A stretch of 64,000 nucleotides of DNA from Aromatoleum bremense (GCF_017894365.1 NZ_CP059467.1:2418001-2482000); one strand, 5' to 3'; positions 30,038 to 40,392 are shown, numbered from the stretch's first letter. Notes: generated by a model not told the origin, from the letters alone. Translations and numbers: made by a program.

Positions 30038-30126
30038 TTGCGGAGCTTTGCGAAAGGCCGGTATAATCCGGCCTTTGCGCCTTTGGGCGCAATTTACGTG
30101 ATAGGGCCCGGTCAATCGTAACCGGG
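30038..30126 (+). promoter_or_regulatory. Promoter-like element and three-hairpin leader before rplC
   Basis: A -10 TATAAT (30062-30067) forms the exact loop of a 9-bp perfect hairpin, AAAGGCCGG/CCGGCCTTT (30053-30076). A TTGCGG -35-like sequence lies 18 bp upstream (30038-30043). Two more hairpins follow: GCGCC-TTTG-GGCGC (30077-30090) and CCCGGT/ACCGGG with an 8-base loop (30107-30126). An AGGAG site and the rplC ATG come next. The hairpin with TTT tail can also serve as a terminator for rpsJ. In E. coli, L4 regulates this operon through leader structure; the same is possible here. Confidence 0.5.
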
Positions 30127-30140
30127 GACAGGAGAAGAAG

Positions 30141-30785
30141 ATGAGTCTAGGCCTTGTGGGACGCAAGGTTGGCATGACTCGCATCTTCGCCGAGGACGGC
30201 AGGAGTGTCCCGGTGACGGTGCTTGACGTGTCCAACAATCGTGTGACCCAAATCAAGACGCCTGAAAACGACGGTTATGCCGCCGTGCAGGTGACTTTCG
30301 GCAAACGCCGCGCGAGTCGGGTTGGAAAGCCCCTTGCCGGGCACCTTGCCAAGGCCGGCGTCGAAGCCGGTCACATGCTCAAGGAATTCCGTGTCGAAAC
30401 CGAGCAGGTCGCTGGCTTCAAGGCCGGTGACGTCGTCGGGGTCGACCTCTTTGCGGTCGGGCAGAAGGTGGATGTCACCGGTACGTCGATCGGCAAGGGT
30501 TTTTCCGGGGTGATCAAGCGGCACAACTTCTCGTCGAACCGCGCGTCGCACGGCAACTCCGTGTCGCATAACGCGCCGGGCTCGATCGGCATGGCTCAGG
30601 ATCCGGGTCGGGTCTTTCCCGGCAAGCGGATGGCCGGACAGTACGGCAACACCACGTGCACCACTCAGGGTCTCGAAGTGGTCCGCGTCGATGTTGAGCG
30701 TCAGTTGCTCCTGGTAAAGGGGGCTGTACCCGGCTCGAAGGGCGGCGACGTGATCGTCCGCCCGGCGGTCAAGGCCCGTGGCTGA
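30141..30785 (+). CDS. rplC: 50S ribosomal protein L3
   Basis: The 214-aa protein is an early 50S assembly protein near the peptidyl-transferase centre. It begins [19 protein letters not shown] and has the extended-loop signature [20 protein letters not shown]. Further on, [20 protein letters not shown] and [11 protein letters not shown] are conserved. It heads a run of tightly packed S10-operon genes (rplC-rplD-rplW-rplB-rpsS-rplV-rpsC-rplP-rpmC-rpsQ). The ATG follows AGGAGAAG. Confidence 0.98.
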   Translation: MSLGLVGRKVGMTRIFAEDGRSVPVTVLDVSNNRVTQIKTPENDGYAAVQVTFGKRRASRVGKPLAGHLAKAGVEAGHMLKEFRVETEQVAGFKAGDVVGVDLFAVGQKVDVTGTSIGKGFSGVIKRHNFSSNRASHGNSVSHNAPGSIGMAQDPGRVFPGKRMAGQYGNTTCTTQGLEVVRVDVERQLLLVKGAVPGSKGGDVIVRPAVKARG

Positions 30786-30796
30786 GCGAGGGCGTA

Positions 30797-31417
30797 ATGG
30801 AACTTAAATTATTGAATGATCAGGGCGCGCAGGCGGCAACGCTGCAGGCCTCTGATGCGCTGTTCGGGCGCGACTACAACGAAGCCCTGATCCATCAGGT
30901 CGTCGTGGCGTACATGGCCAATGCCCGCTCGGGTAACCGCGCGCAGAAAGGCCGTTCGGAAGTTTCCAAGTCGACGCGCAAGCCGTGGCGCCAGAAAGGC
31001 ACCGGCCGCGCTCGTGCCGGTATGGCGTCGAGCCCGCTGTGGCGCGGAGGCGGCCGGATTTTCCCGAATTCGCCCGAAGACAACTTCTCGCAGAAGCTGA
31101 ACCGCAAGATGTACCGCGCCGGTGTGGCGTCGATCCTTTCGCAGCTCGCGCGTGAAGATCGCCTCGCGGTCGTCGAGAACTTCAGCGTCGAGGCGCCGAA
31201 GACCCGCCTGCTGTCGCAGAAGCTGAAAGGCATGGGGCTCGATTCGGTGCTGGTCATTACCGACGAGTTCGATGAAAACCTGTTCCTGTCGTCACGGAAC
31301 CTGCACAAGGTGCTGGTTCTCGAGGTCAGCGAGACGGATCCGGTGTCGCTTGTGCACTACGACCGGGTCATCGTGACCAAGGGTGCGCTGGCCAAGATGG
31401 AGGAGGCCTGGCAATGA
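30797..31417 (+). CDS. rplD: 50S ribosomal protein L4
   Basis: The 206-aa protein lines the exit tunnel and contains the extended loop with [18 protein letters not shown] and [16 protein letters not shown], the macrolide-related region. In E. coli it also represses the S10 operon by acting on the leader RNA. Its stop overlaps the rplW start (ATGA), indicating coupled translation. Confidence 0.98.
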   Translation: MELKLLNDQGAQAATLQASDALFGRDYNEALIHQVVVAYMANARSGNRAQKGRSEVSKSTRKPWRQKGTGRARAGMASSPLWRGGGRIFPNSPEDNFSQKLNRKMYRAGVASILSQLAREDRLAVVENFSVEAPKTRLLSQKLKGMGLDSVLVITDEFDENLFLSSRNLHKVLVLEVSETDPVSLVHYDRVIVTKGALAKMEEAWQ

Positions 31418-31719
31418 GCGGATTTAGCCAAGAGCGTCTGATGCAGGTGCTGCTCGCGCCCCAGATCTCCGAAAAGGCGACGTATGTCGCCGACAAGAAC
31501 GAGCAGGTTGTGTTCAAGGTTGCGTCGACCGCGACCAAGCCCGAAGTCAAGGCGGCTGTCGAATTGCTCTTCAAAGTTGAAGTGAAGTCGGTGCAGATTG
31601 CGAACGTGAAAGGCAAGGTCAAGCGTTTCGGCAAGATGACCGGCCGCCGCAAGGACTGGAAGAAGGCGTTCGTTTGCCTCAAGCCGGGCCAGGAAATCAA
31701 TTTCGCGGCCGGGGAGTGA
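31414..31719 (+). CDS. rplW: 50S ribosomal protein L23
   Basis: The 101-aa protein sits at the tunnel exit and docks trigger factor and SRP. It shows [18 protein letters not shown] and the conserved [23 protein letters not shown]. It overlaps rplD by 4 bp and is followed by rplB after 6 bp. Confidence 0.97.
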   Translation: MSGFSQERLMQVLLAPQISEKATYVADKNEQVVFKVASTATKPEVKAAVELLFKVEVKSVQIANVKGKVKRFGKMTGRRKDWKKAFVCLKPGQEINFAAGE

Positions 31720-31725
31720 GGAATC

Positions 31726-32553
31726 ATGGCACTGGTAAAACTTAAGCCTACGTCTGCCGGCCGTCGCGCGATGGTCAAGGTCGTCAATGCGGATCTCTAC
31801 AAGGGACGTCCGCATGCCGCACTGGTCGAGAAGCAGTCGAAGAACGCCGGCCGCAACAACAGCGGCCGCATCACCGTCCGCCATCAGGGCGGCGGGCACA
31901 AGCAACATTACCGTCTGGTGGATTTCCGTCGCAACAAGGACGGCATCGCAGCACGCGTGGAGCGCGTCGAGTACGACCCGAACCGTTCCGCGAACATTGC
32001 GCTGATCTGCTATGCCGACGGCGAACGCGCCTACATCATCGCGCCGAAGGGGCTCGAAGTGGGTCAGACGGTTCTCAGCGGGCCGGAAGCGCCGATCAAG
32101 GCGGGCAATGTGCTGCCGATCCGGAATATTCCGGTTGGTTCGACGATCCACTGCGTCGAGCTGATGCCGGGCAAGGGGGCGCAGATCGCGCGTGCCGCAG
32201 GCACCTCGGCGCAGCTGCTCGCCCGTGAAGGCGCGTATGCCCAGATCCGGCTGCGCTCCGGCGAAGTTCGCCGGGTGCACGTCGAGTGCCGTGCCGCCAT
32301 CGGCGTGGTCGGCAACGAAGAGCATGGCTTGCGCAAGATCGGCAAGGCGGGTGCGAACCGCTGGCGCGGTATTCGTCCGACCGTGCGCGGCGTGGCGATG
32401 AACCCGGTCGATCACCCGCACGGCGGCGGTGAAGGCCGCACCGGCGAAGGTGGTGTGCCGCGCAGTCCGTGGGGCCAGCCTGCCAAGGGCTACCGCACGC
32501 GCAGCAACAAGCGCACCGACACGATGATCGTGCAGCGTCGTCACAAGCGTTAA
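31726..32553 (+). CDS. rplB: 50S ribosomal protein L2
   Basis: The 275-aa protein is needed for peptidyl transfer and subunit joining. It has the N-terminal [35 protein letters not shown], and the universal catalytic-region segment [19 protein letters not shown] with its conserved His. It ends with [17 protein letters not shown]. It is followed by rpsS after 10 bp. Confidence 0.98.
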   Translation: MALVKLKPTSAGRRAMVKVVNADLYKGRPHAALVEKQSKNAGRNNSGRITVRHQGGGHKQHYRLVDFRRNKDGIAARVERVEYDPNRSANIALICYADGERAYIIAPKGLEVGQTVLSGPEAPIKAGNVLPIRNIPVGSTIHCVELMPGKGAQIARAAGTSAQLLAREGAYAQIRLRSGEVRRVHVECRAAIGVVGNEEHGLRKIGKAGANRWRGIRPTVRGVAMNPVDHPHGGGEGRTGEGGVPRSPWGQPAKGYRTRSNKRTDTMIVQRRHKR

Positions 32554-32563
32554 GGGGTAACAA

Positions 32564-32839
32564 ATGGCACGTTCTATTAAAAAAGGCCCGTTTGTCGACG
32601 CGCACCTGCTCAAGAAGGTCGACGCCGTGCGGGCGAGCAACGACAAGCGTCCGATCAAGACCTGGTCCCGTCGCTCGACGGTGTTGCCGGACTTCGTCGG
32701 CCTGACGATTGCGGTCCATAACGGTCGCCAGCATGTTCCGGTCTTCGTGTCGGAAAACATGGTCGGCCACAAGCTCGGCGAGTTTGCCCTGACCCGTACG
32801 TTCAAGGGTCACGCGGCGAGCAAGAAGGCGAAGAGGTAA
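32564..32839 (+). CDS. rpsS: 30S ribosomal protein S19
   Basis: The 91-aa 30S head protein begins [18 protein letters not shown] and contains [39 protein letters not shown] and [12 protein letters not shown]. It is tightly placed between rplB (10 bp) and rplV (9 bp). Confidence 0.97.
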   Translation: MARSIKKGPFVDAHLLKKVDAVRASNDKRPIKTWSRRSTVLPDFVGLTIAVHNGRQHVPVFVSENMVGHKLGEFALTRTFKGHAASKKAKR

Positions 32840-32848
32840 GGAGTCATC

Positions 32849-33178
32849 ATGGAAACCAGAGCAATTCTCCGCGGCGTTCGCCTGTCTGCCCAGAAGGGGC
32901 GGCTGGTGGCGGACCAAGTGCGGGGCAGGCCGGTTGATCAGGCACTCAACATCCTTGCCTTCTCGCCGAAAAAGGGCGCGCAGATCATCCGCAAAGTGGT
33001 GGAGTCGGCGATTGCCAACGCAGAACACAACGATGGCGCAGATATCGACGCCCTCAAGGTCAAGACGATCTACGTCGAGGAAGGCACGTCGCTGAAGCGC
33101 TTCGCGGCGCGGGCAAAGGGACGCGGGGCCCGCATTCTCAAGCCGACCTGCCACATCTACGTGACCGTCGGGGAATAA
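32849..33178 (+). CDS. rplV: 50S ribosomal protein L22
   Basis: The 109-aa protein lines the exit tunnel with its beta-hairpin loop ([20 protein letters not shown]). It has [19 protein letters not shown] and [20 protein letters not shown]. It is followed by rpsC after 9 bp. Confidence 0.97.
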   Translation: METRAILRGVRLSAQKGRLVADQVRGRPVDQALNILAFSPKKGAQIIRKVVESAIANAEHNDGADIDALKVKTIYVEEGTSLKRFAARAKGRGARILKPTCHIYVTVGE

Positions 33179-33187
33179 GGGGTACAT

Positions 33188-34024
33188 ATGGGTCAGAAAA
33201 TTCATCCGACCGGGTTCCGCCTTGCGGTCACCCGTGATTGGAGTTCCCGTTGGTTCGCATCGAGCGGCGATTACTCGAGAATGTTGCACGAGGACCTGAA
33301 GGTCCGCGATTTTCTCAAGAAGCGTCTTGCTCACGCATCGGTGGGGCGCATCGTCATCGAGCGCCCGGCGAAGAACGCACGGATCACCCTTTTCAGCGCA
33401 CGTCCTGGTGTCGTGATCGGCAAGAAGGGCGAGGACATCGAGCTGCTCAAGCGCGAGCTTCAGAAGATCATGGGCGTGCCGGTGCACGTCAATATCGAAG
33501 AAGTGCGCAAGCCGGAAATCGATGCCAAGCTGATCGCAGATTCGATCGCCCAGCAGCTCGAAAAGCGGATCATGTTCCGTCGCGCAATGAAGCGCGCGAT
33601 GCAGAACGCAATGCGGCTCGGTGCGCAGGGTATCAAGATCATGAGCGCCGGACGACTGAACGGCGCGGAAATCGCGCGCACCGAATGGTACCGCGAAGGC
33701 CGCGTTCCGCTGCACACGCTGCGTGCCGATATCGACTATGGCGTATCCGAAGCGAAGACCACTTACGGCATCATCGGTATCAAGGTGTGGGTGTACAAGG
33801 GTGAGATGCTCGGGCGCAACGAGCGGCCTGCGGTCGTCGAGAACGAGAACGAGGCTCGTCGCGGTCGCCGCGCGCCTCGCAATGATGCCGGTGACAACCG
33901 CGGCGCCAAGCGCCCCGCACGTCGCACCGGTGCCGAACAAGCGGGTGCTGGCGACAAGGCCGGCATCCGGACCAGGAAAGCGGGAGTAGACGATGCTGCA
34001 GCCGTCGAGAAGGAAGTATCGTAA
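33188..34024 (+). CDS. rpsC: 30S ribosomal protein S3 with extended basic C-terminus
   Basis: The protein has 278 aa, against 233 in E. coli. The KH domain ([19 protein letters not shown]) and the C-terminal S3 domain ([20 protein letters not shown]) are complete to about residue 220. The extra part is low-complexity, rich in Arg, Ala and Gly ([19 protein letters not shown], then [11 protein letters not shown]), and ends acidic. S3 is part of the mRNA-entry helicase. The last 32 bases overlap the rplP start in another frame, so the tail cannot change freely. Confidence 0.97.
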   Translation: MGQKIHPTGFRLAVTRDWSSRWFASSGDYSRMLHEDLKVRDFLKKRLAHASVGRIVIERPAKNARITLFSARPGVVIGKKGEDIELLKRELQKIMGVPVHVNIEEVRKPEIDAKLIADSIAQQLEKRIMFRRAMKRAMQNAMRLGAQGIKIMSAGRLNGAEIARTEWYREGRVPLHTLRADIDYGVSEAKTTYGIIGIKVWVYKGEMLGRNERPAVVENENEARRGRRAPRNDAGDNRGAKRPARRTGAEQAGAGDKAGIRTRKAGVDDAAAVEKEVS

Positions 34025-34406
34025 GGAGCAGAAGGGCCGAAACACCGGGGTCGCGACACGCGGTGCCAAGGTCAGCTTCGGCGAGTTCGGGCTCAAGGCG
34101 ATCGGCCGCGGTCGTCTGACCGCCCGTCAGATCGAGTCCGCACGGCGGGCGATGACCCGGCACATCAAGCGGGGCGGCCGCATCTGGATCCGGATTTTCC
34201 CGGACAAGCCGATCTCGAAGAAGCCGGCTGAGGTGCGGATGGGTAACGGCAAAGGGAACCCGGAATACTGGGTCGCCGAGATACAGCCCGGCAAGGTGTT
34301 GTATGAGATGGACGGTGTCGACGAGACGCTCGCCCGCGAAGCGTTCCGGCTTGCCGCTGCGAAGCTTCCGCTCGAGACGGTCTTTGTTCATCGTCAGATG
34401 GGGTGA
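33993..34406 (+). CDS. rplP: 50S ribosomal protein L16
   Basis: The 137-aa protein near the A-site tRNA begins [18 protein letters not shown] and has [40 protein letters not shown] and [11 protein letters not shown]. It overlaps rpsC by 32 bp, with a GGAG site inside rpsC. The canonical N-terminus supports the ATG at 33993. rpmC follows immediately. Confidence 0.97.
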   Translation: MLQPSRRKYRKEQKGRNTGVATRGAKVSFGEFGLKAIGRGRLTARQIESARRAMTRHIKRGGRIWIRIFPDKPISKKPAEVRMGNGKGNPEYWVAEIQPGKVLYEMDGVDETLAREAFRLAAAKLPLETVFVHRQMG

Positions 34407-34408
34407 GC

Positions 34409-34603
34409 ATGAAAGCGAGTGAACTCCGCGCGAAGAGCGCCGGTGAATTGAATCAAGAATTGCTTGAACTGCTGAAAGCGCAGTTTTCGTTGCGCATGCA
34501 ACTTGCGACCCAGCAGCTCGGCAATACGAGCCAACTCGGGAAAGTGCGCCGCGACATCGCGCGCGTCCGTACTCTCCTGCGGGAAAAGGCGGTGCAGAAA
34601 TGA
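34409..34603 (+). CDS. rpmC: 50S ribosomal protein L29
   Basis: The 64-aa two-helix protein sits at the tunnel exit. It shows [20 protein letters not shown] and the family signature [20 protein letters not shown] use the ATG at 34409 because GGGGTG lies just upstream. A GTG at 34403 would overlap the rplP stop. Its own stop overlaps the rpsQ start (ATGA). Confidence 0.95.
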   Translation: MKASELRAKSAGELNQELLELLKAQFSLRMQLATQQLGNTSQLGKVRRDIARVRTLLREKAVQK

Positions 34604-34869
34604 CCGAACAGATCGAAAAGGTTAGGCGCGCGCTTGTTGGACGTGTGGTCAGCGACAAGATGCAGAACACGGTGACCGTTCTCGTTGAACGTCGTGTGAA
34701 GCACGAGCTCTACGGCAAGGTGATTACGCGGTCCGCGAAATATCACGCGCACGTCGAAGACGGTGGTGCTGCAGCTGGCGATCTGGTTGAAATCGAGGAA
34801 TGCCGTCCGATTTCAAAGACCAAGTCGTGGCGTGTGGCCAAGGTGCTCGAGAAGGCTCGGGTCATCTGA
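34600..34869 (+). CDS. rpsQ: 30S ribosomal protein S17
   Basis: The 89-aa OB-fold protein has [32 protein letters not shown] and [20 protein letters not shown]. It overlaps rpmC by 4 bp and is the last gene of the S10 block. A 142-base spacer with a strong promoter follows. Confidence 0.97.
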   Translation: MTEQIEKVRRALVGRVVSDKMQNTVTVLVERRVKHELYGKVITRSAKYHAHVEDGGAAAGDLVEIEECRPISKTKSWRVAKVLEKARVI

Positions 34870-34890
34870 GCGTAATGTAGGTCTTCGGAC

Positions 34891-34922
34891 AGCTTGGCAA
34901 TACAACGCCAAGCTGTTATAGT
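34891..34922 (+). promoter_or_regulatory. Promoter of the spc block, overlapping an inverted repeat
   Basis: The -35 TTGGCA (34894-34899), 17-bp spacer and -10 TATAGT (34917-34922) are 5/6 matches each to consensus. A 9-bp perfect inverted repeat, CAGCTTGGC/GCCAAGCTG (34890-34898 / 34907-34915), overlaps the -35 and ends one base before the -10. A T-rich run follows the -10, so the hairpin could also end S10-operon transcripts. E. coli has its spc promoter at this same place, before rplN. The predicted leader is about 80 bases. Confidence 0.75.
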
Positions 34923-35011
34923 TTTTATCTTTGCTTTTCGCTCTTCGGGGCTTTCTACCCGTACGGGTTCCAAGACTGACCGCTGTAGCGGGGCAAGTTG
35001 GAGATAAATTC

Positions 35012-35380
35012 ATGATTCAAATGCAGTCCAGGCTGGACGTTGCCGACAATACCGGCGCACGTTCAGTGATGTGCATCAAGGTTCTTGGTGGTTCCAAGCG
35101 CCGCTACGCGAGTATCGGCGACATCATCAAGGTCACCATCAAGGATGCGGCGCCCCGTGGGCGTGTAAAAAAGGGCGATATCTACAGCGCCGTCGTTGTG
35201 CGCACCGCAAAGGGCGTGCGTCGTCCCGACGGTTCGCTCGTCAAGTTCGATGGCAATGCCGCAGTGCTGCTCAACAACAAGCTCGAGCCGATCGGCACGC
35301 GCATCTTCGGACCGGTGACGCGCGAGCTGCGCACCGAGCGGTTCATGAAGATTGTTTCGCTGGCGCCTGAAGTGCTCTAA
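35012..35380 (+). CDS. rplN: 50S ribosomal protein L14
   Basis: The 122-aa protein begins [20 protein letters not shown] and has [20 protein letters not shown] and [20 protein letters not shown]. The ATG at 35012 gives the usual length; longer in-frame starts add non-homologous residues. It heads the spc block (rplN-rplX-rplE-rpsN-rpsH-rplF-rplR-rpsE-rpmD-rplO-secY). TTGGAGATAAATTC precedes the start. Confidence 0.97.
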   Translation: MIQMQSRLDVADNTGARSVMCIKVLGGSKRRYASIGDIIKVTIKDAAPRGRVKKGDIYSAVVVRTAKGVRRPDGSLVKFDGNAAVLLNNKLEPIGTRIFGPVTRELRTERFMKIVSLAPEVL

Positions 35381-35392
35381 GGGGGGCGTGAG

Positions 35393-35710
35393 ATGAACAA
35401 GATCCGCAAGGGTGATGAAGTGGTGGTTCTGGCCGGCAAGGATCGCGGCCGGCGCGGCGTCGTGCTGGGTCGCGTCGATGACGAGCGGCTGGTTGTCGAA
35501 GGCGTGAATCGGGTCAAGAAGCACGTGCGTCCGAACCCGCTCAAGGGTGAAGTGGGCGGCATCGTCGAGAAAGAGATGCCTCTGCATATTTCCAACGTCG
35601 CATTGTTCAATCCCGCGGCCCAGAAGGGCGATCGCGTGGGAATCCGGGTGCTTGAGGATGGTCGCAAGGTGCGCTTCTTCAAGTCGAATGGCGAACTGGT
35701 GGACGCGTAA
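35393..35710 (+). CDS. rplX: 50S ribosomal protein L24
   Basis: The 105-aa assembly-initiator protein has the KOW motif region [20 protein letters not shown], then [20 protein letters not shown] and [16 protein letters not shown]. It lies 12 bp after rplN and 9 bp before rplE. Confidence 0.97.
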   Translation: MNKIRKGDEVVVLAGKDRGRRGVVLGRVDDERLVVEGVNRVKKHVRPNPLKGEVGGIVEKEMPLHISNVALFNPAAQKGDRVGIRVLEDGRKVRFFKSNGELVDA

Positions 35711-35719
35711 GGAGTGGCA

Positions 35720-36259
35720 ATGGCGCGCTTGCAGGAATTTTACAAAGAAACGGTGGCTCCGGACTTGCTCAAGCAGTTCGGATACAAATCCGTGATGGAA
35801 GTGCCTCGTATCACCAAGATCACCTTGAACATGGGTGTCGGTGAGGCTGTCGGCGACAAGAAGATTCTCGAACATGCGGTTGGCGACATGGTCAAGATTG
35901 CCGGGCAGAAGCCGGTGGTGACGAAAGCTCGCAAATCGATTGCAGGGTTCAAGATTCGTGACGGCTACCCGATCGGCTGCATGGTGACGTTGCGTGGCGC
36001 AAAGATGTTCGAGTTCCTCGATCGCCTGGTGACGGTAGCGATGCCGCGGATCCGCGACTTTCGCGGCATTGGTGGCAAGGGTTTCGACGGTCGTGGCAAC
36101 TACAACCTCGGCGTCAAGGAACAGATCATTTTTCCCGAAATCGAGTACGACAAGATCGATGCCCTTCGGGGAATGAACATCAGCATCACGACGACCGCCA
36201 AGAGCGATCAGGAAGCTCGGGCCCTGCTCGTCGCGTTCAAGTTCCCGTTCAAGAATTGA
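35720..36259 (+). CDS. rplE: 50S ribosomal protein L5
   Basis: The 179-aa protein of the central protuberance binds 5S rRNA. It begins [20 protein letters not shown] and has [35 protein letters not shown] and [20 protein letters not shown] use the ATG at 35720 behind AAGGAG. A GTG two codons upstream would add two residues. Confidence 0.97.
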   Translation: MARLQEFYKETVAPDLLKQFGYKSVMEVPRITKITLNMGVGEAVGDKKILEHAVGDMVKIAGQKPVVTKARKSIAGFKIRDGYPIGCMVTLRGAKMFEFLDRLVTVAMPRIRDFRGIGGKGFDGRGNYNLGVKEQIIFPEIEYDKIDALRGMNISITTTAKSDQEARALLVAFKFPFKN

Positions 36260-36266
36260 GGATGTT

Positions 36267-36572
36267 ATGGCGAAACTGTCCCTGATCAATCGAGAAGAGA
36301 AGCGCCGCAAGACGGTCGAGAAATTTGCCGCCAAGCGGACCGCGCTGATCGCTCAGATCAACGATTTCAAGCTGCCGGAAGAGGAGCGCATGGCTGCTCG
36401 TCTGAAGCTGCAGCAGTTGCCGCGTAATGCAAGTCCGGTTCGGGAGCGTAATCGCTGTGCCTTGACCGGGCGTCCGCGCGGTGTGTTCCGCAAGTTCGGC
36501 TTGTGCCGTAACAAGCTGCGCGACCTGGCGTTCCGCGGCGAGGTGCCCGGCATGACCAAGGCGAGCTGGTAA
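36267..36572 (+). CDS. rpsN: 30S ribosomal protein S14 (zinc-free form)
   Basis: The 101-aa protein is the long form without CxxC zinc motifs (only two Cys residues apart from a third in NRCALTG). It has [39 protein letters not shown] and [11 protein letters not shown]. It lies 7 bp after rplE and 12 bp before rpsH. Confidence 0.96.
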   Translation: MAKLSLINREEKRRKTVEKFAAKRTALIAQINDFKLPEEERMAARLKLQQLPRNASPVRERNRCALTGRPRGVFRKFGLCRNKLRDLAFRGEVPGMTKASW

Positions 36573-36584
36573 GGAGATTATCGT

Positions 36585-36980
36585 ATGAGTATGTCCGATC
36601 CTATCGCCGACATGCTGACCCGTATCCGTAACGGTCAGCAGGCTCAGAAAGTGAGCGTGTCGATGCCTTGCTCGAAGCTGAAGGTCGCGATCGCGAAAGT
36701 CCTGCAGGACGAAGGCTATATCGACGGCTATTCCATTCGCGAAGCGGGTGGCAAGCCGGAACTGGATGTTGCGCTCAAATACTACGCTGGCCGTCCGGTC
36801 ATCGAGCGGATCGAGCGCGTCAGCCGCCCCGGTCTGCGCGTGTACAAGGGCAGCGGCGATCTTCCCCGTGTCATGAACGGACTGGGTGTCGCGATCGTGT
36901 CGACGCCGCGTGGCGTCATGACGGACCGTGCGGCGCGAGCCGGCCGGGTCGGCGGCGAAGTCATTTGTTACGTCGCATAA
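36585..36980 (+). CDS. rpsH: 30S ribosomal protein S8
   Basis: The 131-aa protein binds 16S rRNA and represses the spc operon in E. coli by binding the rplE-region mRNA. It begins [19 protein letters not shown] and has [20 protein letters not shown] and [18 protein letters not shown]. The homologous E. coli protein also starts MSM, which supports the ATG at 36585 rather than 36591. Confidence 0.97.
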   Translation: MSMSDPIADMLTRIRNGQQAQKVSVSMPCSKLKVAIAKVLQDEGYIDGYSIREAGGKPELDVALKYYAGRPVIERIERVSRPGLRVYKGSGDLPRVMNGLGVAIVSTPRGVMTDRAARAGRVGGEVICYVA

Positions 36981-36989
36981 GGGGGGATC

Positions 36990-37523
36990 ATGTCTCGTGT
37001 AGCTAAGAATCCGGTGGCAATCCCCCAGGGCGTCGAGGTCACGATCGGGGCCGATGAAGTTTCCGTCAAGGGACCGCTGGGTGTCGTGAAACAGTACATC
37101 GGCAACGCGGTGACGCTCGAGCGCGACGGTGATGCGCTGCTGTGCAAGGCGCGCGAAGGTGTCGCAAACAGCCGGGCGATGTCCGGCACGGTGCGCGCCC
37201 TCGTCAACAACATGGTCACCGGGGTGACGAAAGGCTTCGAGCGCAAGCTCACGCTCGTCGGCGTCGGCTATCGGGCCCAGGCACAGGGCGACAAGCTCAA
37301 CCTGACGCTCGGTTTCTCTCACCCGGTGGTGCATCAGATGCCAGCCGGCGTGAAGGTGGAAACTCCGACTCAGACCGAGATCGTCATCAAGGGCATCGAC
37401 AAGCAGCAGGTCGGTCAGGTCGCAGCCGAGGTGCGTGCATACCGCGAACCCGAGCCGTACAAGGGCAAGGGCGTCCGTTATTCGGACGAAGTGGTTGTGC
37501 TTAAGGAAACCAAGAAGAAGTAA
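36990..37523 (+). CDS. rplF: 50S ribosomal protein L6
   Basis: The 177-aa protein has two similar L6 domains. It begins [19 protein letters not shown] and contains the signature [16 protein letters not shown] near the end, together with [19 protein letters not shown]. It is positioned 9 bp after rpsH and 12 bp before rplR. Confidence 0.97.
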   Translation: MSRVAKNPVAIPQGVEVTIGADEVSVKGPLGVVKQYIGNAVTLERDGDALLCKAREGVANSRAMSGTVRALVNNMVTGVTKGFERKLTLVGVGYRAQAQGDKLNLTLGFSHPVVHQMPAGVKVETPTQTEIVIKGIDKQQVGQVAAEVRAYREPEPYKGKGVRYSDEVVVLKETKKK

Positions 37524-37535
37524 GGGCGGTTCGTC

Positions 37536-37889
37536 ATGAACAAGAAAGAAGTTCGTCTGCGTCGTGCTCGTAAAACCCGAGCCAAAATCGCGGAGCTGAA
37601 GTCGGTGCGCCTAACCGTGTTCCGTACCAACTCCCATATCTACGCCCAAGTCATTGACGGTAGCGGTTCGCGGGTGTTGGCGGCGGCATCGACCGTCGAG
37701 GCCGACGTGCGCTCGCAACTGGCAAACGGCGGCAACAAGCAGGCCGCGCAAGTCGTCGGCAAGCTCATCGCCGAGCGGGCGAAGGCCGCCGGAATCGAAG
37801 CGGTGGCGTTCGACCGTGCCGGCTTCCAGTATCACGGTCGCGTCAAGGCGCTGGCCGAGGCCGCCCGCGAAGGCGGACTCAAGTTCTAA
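37536..37889 (+). CDS. rplR: 50S ribosomal protein L18
   Basis: The 117-aa protein binds 5S rRNA. It has [37 protein letters not shown] and [20 protein letters not shown]. It is followed by rpsE after 12 bp. Confidence 0.97.
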   Translation: MNKKEVRLRRARKTRAKIAELKSVRLTVFRTNSHIYAQVIDGSGSRVLAAASTVEADVRSQLANGGNKQAAQVVGKLIAERAKAAGIEAVAFDRAGFQYHGRVKALAEAAREGGLKF

Positions 37890-37901
37890 GCGAGGTTTCG
37901 A

Positions 37902-38426
37902 ATGGCTAAGCAACAAAGCAAGCGACCGCAAGCGGCGGATGAGCGCGACGACGGCCTGCGGGAGAAAATGGTCGCGATCAATCGCGTGACCAAGGTTGTC
38001 AAGGGCGGCCGCATCCTCGGTTTTGCGGCGCTTACGGTTGTCGGTGATGGTGACGGCGGCGTCGGAATGGGCAAGGGCAAGTCGCGCGAAGTTCCTGTGG
38101 CTGTGCAGAAGGCGATGGACGAAGCGCGTCGCAAGCTCAAGAAGATTTCGCTCAAGAACGGCACGTTGCAGCACTCGGTTGTTGGCAAGCACGGCGCGGC
38201 CTCCGTACTGATGCAGCCGGCTCCGAGCGGCACCGGCATCATCGCTGGCGGTCCGATGCGGGCGGTGTTCGAAGTGATGGGCGTAACCGACGTGACCTGC
38301 AAGTGCCTCGGCTCCGCCAACCCTTACAACGTCGTGCGTGCGACGCTCAACGGTCTTCTGGCGATCAACACGCCGGCCGAGATCGCTGCCAAGCGTGGCA
38401 AGTCGGTCGAAGAGATTCTGGGGTAA
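37902..38426 (+). CDS. rpsE: 30S ribosomal protein S5
   Basis: The 174-aa protein maintains decoding accuracy and lines the mRNA entry. It has [40 protein letters not shown] and the second-domain segment [19 protein letters not shown]. rpmD follows after 3 bp. Confidence 0.97.
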   Translation: MAKQQSKRPQAADERDDGLREKMVAINRVTKVVKGGRILGFAALTVVGDGDGGVGMGKGKSREVPVAVQKAMDEARRKLKKISLKNGTLQHSVVGKHGAASVLMQPAPSGTGIIAGGPMRAVFEVMGVTDVTCKCLGSANPYNVVRATLNGLLAINTPAEIAAKRGKSVEEILG

Positions 38427-38429
38427 GCG

Positions 38430-38612
38430 ATGTCCGAGAAAACGATCAAGGTCACGCTCGTGAAGAGCGTGATCGGCACCAAGCAGTCGCACCGTGCAAC
38501 CGTTCGCGGTCTCGGCCTGCGGCGCATGAACCACTGTGTCGAACTGCAGGACACGCCTGAAGTTCGCGGCATGGTGAACAAGGTGTCGTACCTGGTGAAG
38601 TGTGAGGGTTGA
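38430..38612 (+). CDS. rpmD: 50S ribosomal protein L30
   Basis: The 60-aa protein has [39 protein letters not shown] and [16 protein letters not shown], the whole of the family's ferredoxin-like fold. It lies 3 bp after rpsE and one base before the rplO start. Confidence 0.96.
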   Translation: MSEKTIKVTLVKSVIGTKQSHRATVRGLGLRRMNHCVELQDTPEVRGMVNKVSYLVKCEG

Positions 38613-38613
38613 T

Positions 38614-39051
38614 ATGCGACTCAATACGATAAAGCCCGGCGCCGGCTCGAAATCGGCGGCGAAGCGCGTGGGCCGCGGCATTGGCAGCGGCTTGGGCAAG
38701 ACCTGCGGGCGCGGTCACAAGGGCCAGAAGTCTCGTGCCGGTGGTTTCCATAAAGTCGGTTTCGAGGGCGGGCAGATGCCGCTGCAGCGCCGGCTTCCGA
38801 AGCGCGGCTTCGTGTCGCTGACGGCCGCGCGCAAGGTCGAGGTACGCCTGTCGGAACTCGACAAACTGCCCGTCGACGACATCGATCTGCTGGTGCTGAT
38901 GCAGGCCGGCGTCGTTCCTGCCGATGCGCTGTCCGCAAAAATCGTGCTGTCGGGGACGATCGGACGCAAGATCACGCTGCGCGGCATCGGCGCGACCAAA
39001 GGCGCGCTGGCGGCGATCGAGGCTGCCGGCGGCTCGGTAGCGACCGCGTAA
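38614..39051 (+). CDS. rplO: 50S ribosomal protein L15
   Basis: The 145-aa protein begins [20 protein letters not shown] and has the Gly-rich [20 protein letters not shown] and [19 protein letters not shown] use the ATG at 38614, which follows GAGGGTTG and gives the canonical N-terminus. An in-frame GTG at 38602 overlaps rpmD. secY follows after 15 bp. Confidence 0.97.
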   Translation: MRLNTIKPGAGSKSAAKRVGRGIGSGLGKTCGRGHKGQKSRAGGFHKVGFEGGQMPLQRRLPKRGFVSLTAARKVEVRLSELDKLPVDDIDLLVLMQAGVVPADALSAKIVLSGTIGRKITLRGIGATKGALAAIEAAGGSVATA

Positions 39052-39066
39052 CCAAGGGAAAGCGAA

Positions 39067-40392
39067 GTGGCCAATCCTGCTGCCACGCTGGGGACGTCCG
39101 GGCGTTTCGGGGATCTGAAACGCCGTGTCCTGTTCCTGCTCGGTGCACTCATCGTGTACCGGATCGGCGCGCACATTCCCGTTCCCGGTATCGACCCGGC
39201 GCGACTGTCCGAGCTTTTCCAATCGCAGGCGGGCGGCATCCTCGGCGTATTCAACCTGTTTTCCGGTGGTGCGCTGTCACGGTTCACGATTTTCGCGCTC
39301 GGCATCATGCCGTATATCTCGGCGTCGATCATCATGCAGCTGATGACGGTCGCGGTGCCGCAGATGGAAGCGCTGAAGAAAGAGGGTGAGGCAGGGCGGC
39401 GCAAGATCACACAATACACGCGCTACGGGACGGTCGCGCTGTCTCTCGCGCAATCGCTGGGCATTGCGATCGCGCTCGAGAGCCAGCCCGGACTCGTGCT
39501 CGATCCGGGGCTCACGTTCCGTTTCGTGACCGTCGCGACGCTGGTTACGGGCACGATGTTCCTGATGTGGCTGGGCGAACAGATCACCGAACGCGGCATC
39601 GGCAATGGCATTTCGCTGATCATTTTCGGTGGTATCGCGGCAGGCTTGCCGAGCGCCATCGGCGGGCTGTTCGAGCTGGTGCGCACCGGAGCGATGCATC
39701 CTTTCACGGCATTGCTGATCTGTGTACTCGTGGTGCTGGTGACCGGCTTTGTCGTGTTCGTCGAACGCGGTCAGCGCAAGATCTTGGTGAATTACGCAAA
39801 ACGCCAGGTCGGGAACAAGATCTATGGAGGGCAGAGTTCGCATTTGCCATTGAAGCTCAACATGGCAGGGGTCATACCGCCGATTTTTGCTTCGAGCATC
39901 ATCTTGTTTCCTGCGACGCTGGGGCAATGGTTCGGCGCCACCGAAGGCATGGGCTGGCTTCGCGATATCTCCTCGACGCTGGCGCCAGGACAGCCGATCT
40001 ACGTGATGCTTTATGCGGCAGCCATCATGTTTTTCTGTTTCTTCTACACGGCGCTGGTGTTCAATGCCCGGGAGACGGCGGACAACCTGAAGAAGAGCGG
40101 TGCTTTCGTTCCGGGGATTCGGCCCGGCGATCAGACCTCGCGCTATATCGACAAGATTCTTACGCGGCTGACCCTCGTGGGAGCGGTGTACATCACTCTG
40201 GTGTGCCTGCTGCCCGAGTTTCTGATCCTTCGATGGAATGTTCCGTTCTACTTCGGCGGGACGTCGCTGCTGATCATCGTCGTCGTGACGATGGATTTCA
40301 TGACGCAGGTACAGGCTTACGTGATGTCCCATCAATATGAGAGTTTGCTGAAGAAGGCGAACTTCAAGGGTGCGGGCCTTCCCACCAGGTAA
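39067..40392 (+). CDS. secY: Preprotein translocase channel subunit SecY
   Basis: The 441-aa protein forms the Sec channel and has ten membrane segments. It has [20 protein letters not shown], the plug region [20 protein letters not shown], the cytosolic loop [20 protein letters not shown] and C-terminal [20 protein letters not shown]. Translation starts with GTG at 39067. Only 3 bp separate its stop from the broken infA, so the two share a transcript. Confidence 0.98.
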   Translation: MANPAATLGTSGRFGDLKRRVLFLLGALIVYRIGAHIPVPGIDPARLSELFQSQAGGILGVFNLFSGGALSRFTIFALGIMPYISASIIMQLMTVAVPQMEALKKEGEAGRRKITQYTRYGTVALSLAQSLGIAIALESQPGLVLDPGLTFRFVTVATLVTGTMFLMWLGEQITERGIGNGISLIIFGGIAAGLPSAIGGLFELVRTGAMHPFTALLICVLVVLVTGFVVFVERGQRKILVNYAKRQVGNKIYGGQSSHLPLKLNMAGVIPPIFASSIILFPATLGQWFGATEGMGWLRDISSTLAPGQPIYVMLYAAAIMFFCFFYTALVFNARETADNLKKSGAFVPGIRPGDQTSRYIDKILTRLTLVGAVYITLVCLLPEFLILRWNVPFYFGGTSLLIIVVVTMDFMTQVQAYVMSHQYESLLKKANFKGAGLPTR

